Notes: generated by a model from the letters alone, not told the origin. 64,000 nucleotides of DNA from Streptomyces sp. KMM 9044 (GCF_024701375.2 NZ_CP113910.1:5518001-5582000), one strand, 5' to 3'. Shown: positions 55,410 through 63,868, counted from the first letter of the stretch. Made by a program: numbers and translations.

Positions 55410-56474
55410 ATGAGCGCTGTGACCCCCGCAGGAGGCAACACCGCGGCGGGCCGCTCCTGGCCCGCCCTGCTGAACGGCCTGCTCGACGGCCGAGACCTGT
55501 CCGCCGACGACACCGCCTGGGCGATGGACCTGATCATGCGGGGTGAGGCCACCGACGCGCAGATCGCCGGGTTCGCCGTGTCCCTGCGGGCCAAGGGCGA
55601 GACCGTCGAGGAGATCACCGGCTGCGTCCGGGCGATGTACGACCACGCCATCGGCATCGAGGTGCCCGGCGAGACCGTCGACATCGTCGGCACCGGCGGT
55701 GACGGCGCCAAGACGGTGAACATCTCCACGATGTCCTCCATCGTCATCGCCGGCACCGGGGCGAAGGTCGTCAAGCACGGCAACCGGGCCGCCTCCTCCT
55801 CGTCCGGCGCCTCCGACGTCCTCGAGAAGCTCGGCGTCAACCTGGAACTGACCCCGCAGCGGGTCGCCGAGGTCGCCGAGGAGGCCGGGATCACCTTCTG
55901 CTTCGCGGTGAAGTTCCACCCGGCGCTGCGCCACGCGGCGGCCGCGCGAGGGCAGCTGGGCATTCGGACGGTGTTCAACTTCCTCGGCCCGCTGGCCAAC
56001 CCGGCCCGGGTCCGGGCCCAGGCCGTCGGGGTCGCCGACCCGAGGATGGCTCCGATCATGGCCGGCGTGTTCGCCGGACGCGGCCACTCCTCGCTGGTGT
56101 TCCGCGGCGACGACGGTCTCGACGAGCTGACCACCACCGGCCCCTCGACCGTGTGGGTGGTCCGGGACGGCAAGGTGACCGAGGAGCGCTTCGACCCGCG
56201 CGACGCCGGCATCGAGCCCGTGCCGCTGGAGGCCCTGCGCGGCGCCGACGCCTCGTACAACGCGGAGGTCGCCCGGCGGGTGCTGGACGGCGAGCGCGGC
56301 CCGGTGCGGGACGCGGTGCTGCTGAACTCGGCGGCGGCGCTGGTGGCGCTCGAGCCGGGCACGGGGACGCTGGCGGAGCAGATCCGGGCCGGGATGGCCA
56401 GGGCCGCCGAGTCGATCGACTCGGGCACCGCCCGGAGGGTTCTGGAGCGCTGGGTGCTGGTCAGCAACGCGTGA
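55410..56474 (+). CDS. trpD: Anthranilate phosphoribosyltransferase
   Basis: A 354-aa enzyme joining anthranilate and PRPP in tryptophan synthesis. Signature blocks: [56 protein letters not shown] (PRPP/Mg and anthranilate sites), [39 protein letters not shown], and [20 protein letters not shown]. Complete. It stands apart from other trp genes, as is common in streptomycetes. A TAGGGT -10 lies at 55327, and the 5' leader has a tandem repeat. A hairpin follows the stop. Confidence 0.96.
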   Translation: MSAVTPAGGNTAAGRSWPALLNGLLDGRDLSADDTAWAMDLIMRGEATDAQIAGFAVSLRAKGETVEEITGCVRAMYDHAIGIEVPGETVDIVGTGGDGAKTVNISTMSSIVIAGTGAKVVKHGNRAASSSSGASDVLEKLGVNLELTPQRVAEVAEEAGITFCFAVKFHPALRHAAAARGQLGIRTVFNFLGPLANPARVRAQAVGVADPRMAPIMAGVFAGRGHSSLVFRGDDGLDELTTTGPSTVWVVRDGKVTEERFDPRDAGIEPVPLEALRGADASYNAEVARRVLDGERGPVRDAVLLNSAAALVALEPGTGTLAEQIRAGMARAAESIDSGTARRVLERWVLVSNA

Positions 56475-56504
56475 GCCGCGTACGAGCGGTACGGCAGGTG
56501 TGAG

Positions 56505-56540
56505 GGCGCGGTCCGGTCCGTCCAGGATCCGGACCGCGCC
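56505..56540 (+). terminator. trpD terminator
   Basis: Perfect 12-nt arms GGCGCGGTCCGG and CCGGACCGCGCC with a 12-nt loop, 30 bp past the stop. Confidence 0.8.
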
Positions 56541-56580
56541 TTGCGCGTGGTGCGGGCCCGTGTGGCAGGATGCGGGACCA

Positions 56581-56698
56581 GGTCATGAGCGACAGCCATC
56601 AGGCCCCGGCCGGCTGTCCGGCAACCCTCCGTCCGTGGCGGGGTGCCCCGGGTGAGGACCAGGCCGTGAGCAGCAGGGCTCGCGGCAAGCGCGGACCC
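56581..56698 (+). ncRNA. SAM-IV-type S-adenosylmethionine riboswitch
   Basis: The conserved core of the actinobacterial SAM-IV class is present: GGTCATGAGCGACAGCC at the front, then GGCCGGCTGTCCGGCAACCC (the CCGGCAACC block), GGCGGGGTGCCCCGGGTGA, GACCAGG, and the end GGCTCGCGGCAAGCGCGGAC. It is read as RNA ahead of the class V PLP enzyme at 56901. Downstream, CACTCGATCGAGTG (56703-56716) and the GGACCCCT/AGGGGTCC pair (56693-56700 with 56724-56731) form a switchable hairpin. CCTGGTC (56730-56736) can pair with GACCAGG inside the aptamer (56657-56663). Confidence 0.85.
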
Positions 56699-56900
56699 CT
56701 CGCACTCGATCGAGTGAGACACCAGGGGTCCTGGTCGTTCGAGGGAGCCTTCCGTTGAGCAAGCGAATGCGTTAGGGCGCTTCTGACGGGCCTTTCCAGG
56801 CCACAGAGCCCCGCCTCCGCAGATTCCTCTCCCCCATCTCCCACGCTCGAGCCGTGTGCGCTCGCGTGGTGATTCCGCCTGCTGTCACGGGAGTCCGGCC

Positions 56901-58388
56901 ATGTCTCTTTCCACCCTTTCCGCCCTTTCCGTGGTTCCCGCGGTTCCCGTGGTTCCCGCGGTTCCCGTGGTTCCCGTGGTTCCCGCGGTTCCCGTGGTTC
57001 CCGCGGTTCCCGCGGTTCCCGCGGTTCCCGCCGCCGATGCCGTCGCCCCGTCCGGCTGTGCCCCGCTGCCCGTGCTCGGCCGGGACGTCACCGTTCCGCT
57101 CGTCACCGGCGGGGAGGTCACCTACGCCGCGCTCGACTACGCCGCCAGCGCCCCGGCGCTCCAGCGGGTGTGGGACGACGTGGCCGCGTACGTGCCGTAC
57201 TACGGCAGCGTCCACCGCGGCGCCGGTTACCTCTCCCAGCTCTCCACCGAGTTGTTCGAGAACGCCCGCAGGACCGTCGCCGGGTTCCTCGACTGCCGCG
57301 AGCGGGACCAGGTGGTCTTCACCCGGTCCACCACCGACTCGCTCAACCTGCTCGCCGCCGCGCTCCCGGACGACTGCCAGGTCTTCGTCTTCGAGACCGA
57401 GCACCACGCCGCCCTGCTGCCCTGGCGCGGCGCCCGCGTCACCTTCCTCGACGCCCCGGGCAGCCCGGAGCAGGCCGTGCGGGCCCTGGAGCAGGCCCTC
57501 GCCGCCCGTGACCCCCACGGCCCCGCCCTGGTCTGCGTCACCGGCGCCTCCAATGTCACCGGCGAGCTGTGGCCCGTACGGGAGCTGGCCGCCGCCGCCC
57601 ACGCGCACGGCGCCCGGATCGTCCTGGACGCCGCCCAGCTCGCCCCGCACCGCGCGGTGAGCCTGCGCGAGCTGGACGTCGACTGGGTCGCCTTCTCCGG
57701 GCACAAGCTGTACGCCCCGTTCGGCACCGGCGTCCTGGCCGGCCGCGTCGACTGGCTGCGCCGGGCCGAGCCCTACCTCGCGGGCGGCGGCGCCAGCCGC
57801 AGGGTCGCCCGGCGCGCGGACGGGGGAGTGGACGTCCAGTGGCACGAGGGCGCCGCCCGCCACGAGGCCGGCTCGCCCAACGTCATCGGCGCCCACGCCG
57901 TCGCCTCGGCCTGCAAGGCGCTCGGCGCGGCCGGGTTCGGCGCGCTGGCCGCCCACGAGGAGCGGCTGATCCGCACCGTACGGGACGGGCTCGCGGACGT
58001 GCCCGAGGTGCGGTTCCTGTCCCTGTTCGGGGACGGCGCGCCGCGCGTCGGCGTGCTCTCCTTCGTCGTCGACGGCTGGAACAGCTCCCACCTCGCCGCG
58101 GCCCTCTCCGCCGAGTACGGCATCGGCGTACGGGACGGACTCTTCTGCGCCCACCCGCTGCTGCGCGCCCTGCGCGGCGGCGGGCCACAGGACCGGGGCG
58201 AGTGCGGCGCCCCCGGGACGGCGCCCGGGGAGACGTCCCTCGACGCGATCCGCGTCAGCTTCGGCGCGGGCACACCGGACGAACACGTGCAGCGCTTCGT
58301 CCGCGCCGCCCGCGAGCTCGTGCGCGACGGCGCCCGCCGGAGCTACCGCACGGTCGACGGCCGCTGCGTGCCGGACACCTCCGCCTGA
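56901..58388 (+). CDS. Class V PLP-dependent aminotransferase/desulfurase-like enzyme under a SAM riboswitch
   Basis: A 495-aa protein. Residues 11-43 are eleven VVP/AVP tripeptides from a 9-bp minisatellite. The fold-type I enzyme follows: VTYAALDYAASAPALQRVWD, STTDSLNLLAAAL, TGASNVTGELWPVRELA, RIVLDAAQLAPHRAVSLRELDVDWVAFSGHKLYAPFGTGVLAG, with the PLP Lys in FSGHKLYAPFG. The insertion GASRRVARRADGGVDVQWHEGAARHEAGSPNVIG is typical of class V desulfurase relatives. An obvious persulfide cysteine like that of SufS is not seen; C in LFCAHPLL is the nearest. The riboswitch suggests a sulfur/methionine role (inference). Start: ATG 56901 with GGGAG ahead. Confidence 0.92.
   Translation: MSLSTLSALSVVPAVPVVPAVPVVPVVPAVPVVPAVPAVPAVPAADAVAPSGCAPLPVLGRDVTVPLVTGGEVTYAALDYAASAPALQRVWDDVAAYVPYYGSVHRGAGYLSQLSTELFENARRTVAGFLDCRERDQVVFTRSTTDSLNLLAAALPDDCQVFVFETEHHAALLPWRGARVTFLDAPGSPEQAVRALEQALAARDPHGPALVCVTGASNVTGELWPVRELAAAAHAHGARIVLDAAQLAPHRAVSLRELDVDWVAFSGHKLYAPFGTGVLAGRVDWLRRAEPYLAGGGASRRVARRADGGVDVQWHEGAARHEAGSPNVIGAHAVASACKALGAAGFGALAAHEERLIRTVRDGLADVPEVRFLSLFGDGAPRVGVLSFVVDGWNSSHLAAALSAEYGIGVRDGLFCAHPLLRALRGGGPQDRGECGAPGTAPGETSLDAIRVSFGAGTPDEHVQRFVRAARELVRDGARRSYRTVDGRCVPDTSA
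56931..57029 (+). repeat. 9-bp coding minisatellite, eleven copies
   Basis: The unit GYGGTTCCC (Y = C or T) repeats eleven times, keeping the frame and encoding alternating VVP and AVP. It lies right after the first ten codons of the PLP enzyme. Confidence 0.9.
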
Positions 58389-58467
58389 GCCCGGTCACCC
58401 GCCCCGGTACGCGCGTCCCCGGCCCCCTCCGCTGTACCGGGCACCCGGGCGTCTCGGGCCGGCCCGC

Positions 58468-58749
58468 TCAGCTGTCCAGGCCGATCGCGAACGCGGCCTC
58501 CAGGTCGTGCTGCGAGTACGTACGGAACGCCACGTGCGTGTCCGTGCCCTCCACGCCCGGGATCTTGTTGATCCGGCCCGGGATGACCTCCGCCAGGTCC
58601 TCGTGCTCCCTGACCCGGACCATGGCGATCAGGTCGTAGGTGCCGGTGACGGAGAAGACCTCGCTGACGCTGTCCAGCGCGGCGATCCGTTCCGCGATCT
58701 CGGGGATCCGGTCCACGCTGGTCTTGATGAGGACGATCGCGGTGATCAC
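58468..58749 (-). CDS. HTH-less Lrp/AsnC (RAM-domain) protein
   Basis: A 93-aa stand-alone ligand-binding domain: VITAIVLIKTSVDRIPEIAERIAALDSVSEVFSVTGTYDLIAMVRVREHEDLAEVIPGRINKIPGVEGTDTHVAFRTYSQHDLEAAF. It has the RAM beta-alpha-beta fold, which binds amino acids and oligomerises, but no DNA-binding helix. It may act by mixed assembly with full Lrp proteins or as a sensor. GTG 58749 overlaps the rhomboid stop (GTGA), so the two are coupled. Confidence 0.93.
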   Translation of the reverse strand: MITAIVLIKTSVDRIPEIAERIAALDSVSEVFSVTGTYDLIAMVRVREHEDLAEVIPGRINKIPGVEGTDTHVAFRTYSQHDLEAAFAIGLDS

Positions 58750-59480
58750 TGCTGGTTCTCTCCCTCGGGGGCCGGAGCTGGGGCTGTTCTCACTGTAGTC
58801 CTCGCTGTGAACCGCACCCACGCCCAGCAGAAGCCCAGCACGAAACCCACCAGGTGGGCCAGGTACGCCACCCCCGGCCCCTCGGAGGCCCGTCCTGCCG
58901 CCAGCCACTGCAGTGCCGCCCAGAACGGCAGCACCACCCAGGCCGGGAAGCGCACCGGCAGGAAGAACAGGAACGGCAGCAGACTGGTCACCCGCGCCCG
59001 GGGGAACAGGAAGAGGAACGCGCCGAGGACCCCCGAGATCGCCCCCGAGGCACCGACCAGGGACTGCGTCGCGTCCGCGTTGGCGGCGGCGTACCCGAGC
59101 AGGGCGAGGTAGCCGCAGCCGACGTAGAACAGGAAGAACCGCAGACGGCCCACCCGTGCCTCGGTCATCGTCCCGAAGACATGGAGGAAGAGCATGTTGC
59201 CGAGCAGATGCACCCAGCTGCCGTGGACGAACAGGGCCGTGGCGGGGGTGAGGACGCTCCAGAGAGATCCTTCGAACACGTCTGCGGGGATCACACCCCA
59301 GTGGCGGAAATAGCTGCGTTGTGCGGCGAACAGCTCGTCCCCGTTCCCGTATCCCGGATCGAGTCCCGAGGCCGGCCCGGTGAGGAAGACCAGGCAGCAT
59401 GCGGCGATGAGGGTGTGGGTCACCGGCGCCGACGGGCGTTTCAGCGCCCCGGCGGCCGTCACGCCCCAGTTGCGGATCAT
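58746..59480 (-). CDS. Rhomboid-family intramembrane serine protease
   Basis: A 244-aa, six- to seven-helix protein. The rhomboid landmarks are in place: WVHLLGNMLFLHVFGTMTEARVG (helix 2 and loop), the catalytic Ser in SLVGASGAISGVLGAFLFLFP (GxSG), and the catalytic His in VAYLAHLVGFVLGFCWAW. It cleaves helices of membrane proteins; targets are unknown. ATG 59480 was chosen as the start of homology (IRNWGVTAAGALKRP). No clear ribosome-binding site is seen, and the frame is open upstream to 59582. Its stop overlaps the Lrp-like gene. Confidence 0.93.
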   Translation of the reverse strand: MIRNWGVTAAGALKRPSAPVTHTLIAACCLVFLTGPASGLDPGYGNGDELFAAQRSYFRHWGVIPADVFEGSLWSVLTPATALFVHGSWVHLLGNMLFLHVFGTMTEARVGRLRFFLFYVGCGYLALLGYAAANADATQSLVGASGAISGVLGAFLFLFPRARVTSLLPFLFFLPVRFPAWVVLPFWAALQWLAAGRASEGPGVAYLAHLVGFVLGFCWAWVRFTARTTVRTAPAPAPEGENQQ

Positions 59481-59636
59481 GAACACAGAGCATGACGTAA
59501 CCGGACGCAAGCGCACAGACCGCCTCGCCGCCGTGGACGGGCAGGCGGCGAAGACCTGCCAGGCCGTAGGGTTACGTGCCACACGCGCCGGGTGCCCGGC
59601 GCGTCACGGACACTGGAAGGAAGGCGAACAGCCACG

Positions 59637-59876
59637 ATGACGGTTCCCCTGCCGACTGCCTCGACGCGGTGGCGCTGCACCCTCTGCGGCAACCTCACCC
59701 GTTTCGACGTGACCCGCTCGTCCAAGGTCGTGGAGTACGTCCACCTCGACCTGGCCGGGGAGCCGGAGGTCGAGGAGCGCGAGGTCCTCGGTGAGACGAT
59801 CGAGTCGGTGCGCTGCCGCTGGTGCAACGCCGTGGACCAGGTGGAACTCGTCGACAGGCCGGGCGCCGGCTCCTGA
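59637..59876 (+). CDS. Small zinc-ribbon protein, 79 aa
   Basis: A 79-aa acidic protein with two CxxC pairs: RWRCTLCGNLTRFDVTRS and VRCRWCNAVDQVEL, the metal-binding ends of a zinc ribbon. The centre VVEYVHLDLAGEPEVEEREVLGETIES looks conserved. It appears to be widely kept in streptomycetes, but I know no function. GGAAGGAAGG precedes ATG 59637. The NYN gene follows 65 bp later and may be co-transcribed. Confidence 0.88.
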   Translation: MTVPLPTASTRWRCTLCGNLTRFDVTRSSKVVEYVHLDLAGEPEVEEREVLGETIESVRCRWCNAVDQVELVDRPGAGS

Positions 59877-59941
59877 GTGGAGCGGGCCCCGCCCAGCGGA
59901 CCCCGTACACGGGGTCGGACACAGGCATGGGGGTGTGACGG

Positions 59942-61291
59942 ATGGTGGAGACCGCGGGCGGGGGGCCGAAGGACGGCACCGTCGAGATGTTCGACCGTCC
60001 GCTGCCCGACGGTGTGCGCCGCCGGGTCGTCCAGATCGTCTCCGACGGCTTCGGCGGGCTGACCGTCTCCGAGCTGCCCGCCCAGCTCAGGCAGTACGCC
60101 CGGTTCACCCCGAGCCGCCGCGCCAAGTTCGCGGGCAACGCGATGGCCGCCGCCCTGGAGACCGATCCGCTGTTCCGCCAGCGCATCGCGGAGCGGCTGA
60201 GAGAGGCCCAGCCGGAACTGGCCGGCGTCCTCGCATCAGGCTCCCCGCCCCCGGCCGCGGACCCGCTGGATGTGGCGGCCGTGGCCTACGTCATGCGGCC
60301 GCCCGGCTGGGTGAAACTGGTGACCGCCGCCGGCGAGGAGGCCCAGCGGGCCGACGCCGAGCGCGCCGACGCCGAGACCCGGGCCGAGCTGGAGCGGCTG
60401 CGCGGCGAACTCGCCCGCGCCCGCGAGCAGACCAAGGCCGAGACCGAGCGGCTGCGCGCCGACCTGGAAGCGGCCAGGAGGGAAGCGGACTCCCTGCACC
60501 GCAAGCTGCGGTCCGCGCTCAGCGACGTCAAGCGCGGTGCGGCGGCGCTGCGCAAACTGCAGGGCGAGATGGACGCCGTCCGTGCCGACGGGCAGGTCCA
60601 GGTGTCCGCCGCCGAGAGCGAGTCCCGGCGGCTCAGGGCACGCCTCGGCGAGTCCGAGGCCGCCCTCGAGGCCGCCCGCCGGGCCGCCCGTGAGGGCCGC
60701 AGCGTCGAGGACATGCGGGTGCGCCTGCTCCTGGACACCGTGCTGGACGCAGCCCAGGGGCTCCGTCGCGAGCTCGCACTGCCTCCCGTGTCCGTCCGGC
60801 CCGCCGAGACCGTGGACGCCGTCGAGCCCGGCAGCATGACTCCCAAGGACATCGCCGCCCGAGCGCTGTCCGAGGACGACCCGGCCATTCTCGACCAGCT
60901 GCTGGCGCTGCCGCAGGCGCATCTCGTCGTCGACGGCTACAACGTCACCAAGACCGGCTATCCCCAGATGCCCCTGGAGAAGCAGCGCCTGCGGCTCCTG
61001 GGCCAGCTCGCCCAGCTCGCCGCGCAGACCGGCGCCGAGGTCACCTGCGTCTTCGACGGGGCCGAGCTGGCCGCCCCCGTCCTGCTCGCACCGCCGCGCG
61101 GGGTGCGCGTGCTGTTCTCCAAGCCGGGTGTCACCGCCGACGAGCTGATCCGCCGGCTGGCCCGCGCCGAGCCGCCGGGACGGCCCGTCATCGTCGTCTC
61201 CACCGACCGTGAGGTCGCCGACGGAGTCGCCCGCGCGGGCGCCCGCCCGGTCGCGTCCGCGGTCCTGCTGAGGCGCTTCTCCCGGGCGTAG
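59942..61291 (+). CDS. NYN (PIN-like) domain protein with long coiled coil
   Basis: A 449-aa protein. N-terminal helical domain (LPDGVRRRVVQIVSDGFGGLTVSELPAQLRQYARFTPSRRAKFAG), a long charged coiled coil (~125-265, ERADAETRAELERLRGELARAREQ and on), then a YacP/NYN nuclease-type domain from ~315: AHLVVDGYNVTKTGYPQMPLEKQR, GAEVTCVFDGAEL and RPVIVVSTDREVADGVARAGARPV give the acidic residues expected of PIN-like ribonucleases. It probably acts on structured RNA such as rRNA or tRNA, as Rae1/YacP does (inference). Confidence 0.92.
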   Translation: MVETAGGGPKDGTVEMFDRPLPDGVRRRVVQIVSDGFGGLTVSELPAQLRQYARFTPSRRAKFAGNAMAAALETDPLFRQRIAERLREAQPELAGVLASGSPPPAADPLDVAAVAYVMRPPGWVKLVTAAGEEAQRADAERADAETRAELERLRGELARAREQTKAETERLRADLEAARREADSLHRKLRSALSDVKRGAAALRKLQGEMDAVRADGQVQVSAAESESRRLRARLGESEAALEAARRAAREGRSVEDMRVRLLLDTVLDAAQGLRRELALPPVSVRPAETVDAVEPGSMTPKDIAARALSEDDPAILDQLLALPQAHLVVDGYNVTKTGYPQMPLEKQRLRLLGQLAQLAAQTGAEVTCVFDGAELAAPVLLAPPRGVRVLFSKPGVTADELIRRLARAEPPGRPVIVVSTDREVADGVARAGARPVASAVLLRRFSRA

Positions 61292-61360
61292 GGCACAAAG
61301 CGCGGTACGCCCCATCGGAAACGTATACCCCAACCGCAACGTACCTGTCGATTGCCCGAA

Positions 61361-61388
61361 TTGGCGTGATAGTGACGCGGCGTAGTGT
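61361..61388 (+). promoter_or_regulatory. Upstream promoter P1 of the first NlpC/P60 gene
   Basis: TTGGCG (61361-61366) - 16 bp - TAGTGT (61383-61388). A short open frame with a possible ribosome-binding site (ATG 61416 to stop 61463) lies just downstream. Confidence 0.5.
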
Positions 61389-61459
61389 CAGCGCGACGTC
61401 ACTGCAGGTGAGTTGATGGCAAAGAAACCCGATGTGGCCGAGAATTCACGTCCGGGGAT

Positions 61460-61489
61460 TTGAACTGATCACAAGGGAATCACTAGGGT
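61460..61489 (+). promoter_or_regulatory. Downstream promoter P2 of the first NlpC/P60 gene
   Basis: TTGAAC (61460-61465) - 18 bp - TAGGGT (61484-61489), a strong vegetative-type match about 110 bp before the GTG start. No cyclic-di-AMP riboswitch core could be recognised in the leader. Confidence 0.65.
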
Positions 61490-61597
61490 CAGGCCTCGAA
61501 CCTCCGCTCGGGTGATCGTTCACATGGGGTGGCGACGGCGGAGGCCCCGCCCACCGGCGTGTCGGTAGGCGGCTGGAGGAAGAAGGAGCTCGCCCCC

Positions 61598-62665
61598 GTG
61601 GCGTCCCACCGTCGTCCCAAGCAGCCGAACCGGGCACGTGTCACTGTGCTCACCACCGCTGCCGCAGCTGCCGTAGTCCTGAGCTCGCAGGCCGCCAACG
61701 CGGCCCCCGGCGAGAAGCCGAGCAAGGACGAGGTGAAGGCCAAGGTCGACAAACTCTACGAGCAGGCGGAGCAGGCCACCGAGAAGTACAACGGGGCCAA
61801 GGAGAAGCAGGAGAAGCTCCAGAAGGAGATCTCCACGATCCAGGACAACGTCGCCAAGGGCCAGCAGGAGCTCAACGAGCTGCGTGACGGCCTCGGTTCG
61901 ATGGCCAGCGCCCAGTACCGCAGCGGCGGCATGGACCCCTCGATCCAGCTCTTCCTCTCCGCCGACCCGGACGACTACCTCGACAAGGCGTCCGCCCTCG
62001 ACCAGTTGAGCACCCAGCAGGTCGACGCGCTGAAGGAGATCCAGGACAAGCAGCGCGAGCTCGCCCAGCAGCGCTCCGAGGCCTCCGGAAAGCTCGAGGA
62101 CCTCGCCTCCACCCGCACCGAACTGGGCAAGAAGAAGACGGAAGTCCAGGGCAAGCTCGGCGCCGCGCAGAAGCTGCTCAACACCCTCACCACCGAGGAG
62201 AAGGCGCAGCTCGCCGAGGAGGAGGAGCGCGCCACCCGCGCCAGCGAGCGGGAGGTCCTCAAGGCCACCAGCACCGACACCGGCAGCTCCACTCCGGTCG
62301 GCAGCGGCTCCGGCCGTGCCGGCGCCGCCTTCGCCGCCGCACAGAGCAAGCTCGGCTCCCCCTACGTCTACGGCGCCACCGGCCCGTCCTCCTATGACTG
62401 CTCGGGCCTCACCTCCTGGGCCTACGCCCAGGCCGGCGTCGCCATCCCGCGTACCTCCGAGGCGCAGACCGGCGCGGGCACCAAGATCTACTCGGCGAGC
62501 CAGCTCCAGGTCGGCGACCTGGTCTTCTTCTTCAACGACCTGCACCATGTGGGGCTCTATGCGGGCAACGGCCAGATCATCCACGCTCCGCGCAGCGGCA
62601 CCGTCGTCCGTTACGAGTCGATGAACACCATCGGCGGCCCGTTCATGTTCGGCGTCCGCGTCTGA
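61598..62665 (+). CDS. Secreted NlpC/P60 peptidoglycan endopeptidase with coiled coil (paralogue 1)
   Basis: A 355-aa RipA-like cell-wall hydrolase. The signal peptide ARVTVLTTAAAAAVVLSSQAANA ends at an AxA site. Residues ~40-230 are a long coiled coil (VDKLYEQAEQATEKYNGAKEKQEKLQKEISTIQ), with SAQYRSGGMDPSIQLFLSADPDDYLDKASALDQL. The NlpC/P60 domain starts ~245: catalytic Cys in SSYDCSGLTSWAYAQ, His in DLHHVGLYAG, and the third polar residue in QIIHAPRSG. It cleaves D-Glu-mDAP type bonds. AAGGAG precedes the GTG at 61598. Two promoters are visible upstream. Confidence 0.95.
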   Translation: MASHRRPKQPNRARVTVLTTAAAAAVVLSSQAANAAPGEKPSKDEVKAKVDKLYEQAEQATEKYNGAKEKQEKLQKEISTIQDNVAKGQQELNELRDGLGSMASAQYRSGGMDPSIQLFLSADPDDYLDKASALDQLSTQQVDALKEIQDKQRELAQQRSEASGKLEDLASTRTELGKKKTEVQGKLGAAQKLLNTLTTEEKAQLAEEEERATRASEREVLKATSTDTGSSTPVGSGSGRAGAAFAAAQSKLGSPYVYGATGPSSYDCSGLTSWAYAQAGVAIPRTSEAQTGAGTKIYSASQLQVGDLVFFFNDLHHVGLYAGNGQIIHAPRSGTVVRYESMNTIGGPFMFGVRV

Positions 62666-62718
62666 CGCTGTGCCGCGTGCCCCCGTTCGGGGGAATCGTG
62701 GCACCGCCGGCCGACCCC

Positions 62719-62754
62719 ACGCCCCGCCTGTGACCTGCGTCAGGGGCGGGGCGT
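62719..62754 (+). terminator. Hairpin between the two NlpC/P60 genes
   Basis: The arms ACGCCCCGCC (62719-62728) and GGCGGGGCGT (62745-62754) are perfect complements with a 16-nt loop, 53 bp past the first stop. Confidence 0.6.
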
Positions 62755-62778
62755 CACCGTGCGTGGCCGCCGCGGCCG

Positions 62779-62808
62779 TTGGTCGCCCGCCCGTCCTACG
62801 GCTACTGT
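62779..62808 (+). promoter_or_regulatory. Promoter of the second NlpC/P60 gene
   Basis: TTGGTC (62779-62784) - 18 bp - TACTGT (62803-62808), about 45 bp before the GTG start, with GGAAGGAG as ribosome-binding site. Confidence 0.6.
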
Positions 62809-62851
62809 CTCCCGCGTTTCTTGTCCGCCAGCGGAAGGAGCGCGGTTCCCC

Positions 62852-63868
62852 GTGGGGTCCCATCGCCGCCTTGAACCGTCCCCCGGCCCCGGCCGGGGCA
62901 CCACCGTCACCGTCGGCCTCCTGTCCGCGGCGGCAGCCGCCCTCGGAGCCGTACCGGCCACGGCCACCCCGCACGAGGATCTCAGGGCCACGGTGGACCG
63001 CCTCTACGAGGAGGCCGAGCGGGCGACCGAGGCGTACAACAAGGCCGACGAGCGCGCGGACACCCTGCGGGGTCAGGTCAACACGGCCCAGGACGAGATC
63101 GCCCGGCAGCAGGAGCGTGTCAACACCGTGCGGGAGTCGCTGGGCTCGCTGGCCGGCGCCCAGTACCGCTCCGGCGGGCTCGACCCGTCCCTCGCGCTGC
63201 TGTTCTCCGACGACCCCGGGGACTACCTCGAGCGGGCCTCGGTGCTCGACCGACTCACCGCCCGCCAGGACGGTGAGCTGAGGGAACTCCAGGAGGCGGC
63301 ACGCTCCCTGGACCAGGACCGCGCGGAGGCCTCCCGCAAGCTGGGCGAGCTGGACCGCAGCCGCAAGGCGGTCGCCGCCCACAAGAAGACCGTCGAGCGC
63401 AAACTCGCCCAGGCCCGGCGGCTGCTCAACACCCTCCCCGACGACGAGCGCGCCGCGCACGAGCGGAGCGCCCGTTCCGGCCGAGGCGGTCCGCCCGTGC
63501 CGGACGGCGCCGCCGCCGTCTCCGGCCGGGCGGCAGCCGCCGTCGCCGCCGCCCGCTCCGCCCTCGGCAAGCCCTACGTCTGGGGTGCCAACGGGCCCTC
63601 CGGCTTCGACTGCTCCGGCCTGATGCAGTGGTCGTACGCGCAGGCGGGGATCGCCCTCCCGCGCACCTCGCAGGCCCAGCGCCACGCGGGCACACAGGTC
63701 CCGCTCGCCCAGGCCCGGCCCGGCGACCTGGTCGTCTACCGCCCCGACGGCAGCCACGTGGGCATGTACATGGGCAACGGCCAAGTGATCCACGCCCCCT
63801 ACCCCGGCGCCCCCGTGCGCTACGACCCGGTGGGCATGATGCCCGTCTCGTCGGTCACGAGGGTCTGA
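62852..63868 (+). CDS. Secreted NlpC/P60 peptidoglycan endopeptidase with coiled coil (paralogue 2)
   Basis: A 338-aa paralogue of the preceding gene in the same order. Signal peptide VTVGLLSAAAAALGAVPATA, coiled coil with the matching GAQYRSGGLDPSLALLFSDDPGDYLERASVLDRL, and an NlpC/P60 domain with Cys in SGFDCSGLMQWSYAQ, His in GSHVGMYMG and QVIHAPYPG. The coiled coil is less charged, and the Gly/Pro linker before the catalytic domain differs. The tandem arrangement and separate promoters suggest a duplication followed by divided use. GTG 62852 follows GGAAGGAG. Confidence 0.95.
   Translation: MGSHRRLEPSPGPGRGTTVTVGLLSAAAAALGAVPATATPHEDLRATVDRLYEEAERATEAYNKADERADTLRGQVNTAQDEIARQQERVNTVRESLGSLAGAQYRSGGLDPSLALLFSDDPGDYLERASVLDRLTARQDGELRELQEAARSLDQDRAEASRKLGELDRSRKAVAAHKKTVERKLAQARRLLNTLPDDERAAHERSARSGRGGPPVPDGAAAVSGRAAAAVAAARSALGKPYVWGANGPSGFDCSGLMQWSYAQAGIALPRTSQAQRHAGTQVPLAQARPGDLVVYRPDGSHVGMYMGNGQVIHAPYPGAPVRYDPVGMMPVSSVTRV

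Noticed and set aside
61292..61597. Cyclic-di-AMP (ydaO) riboswitch before the NlpC/P60 gene
   Set aside because: Such elements control cell-wall hydrolases in Streptomyces, but the conserved core could not be matched here; a covariance search would settle it.
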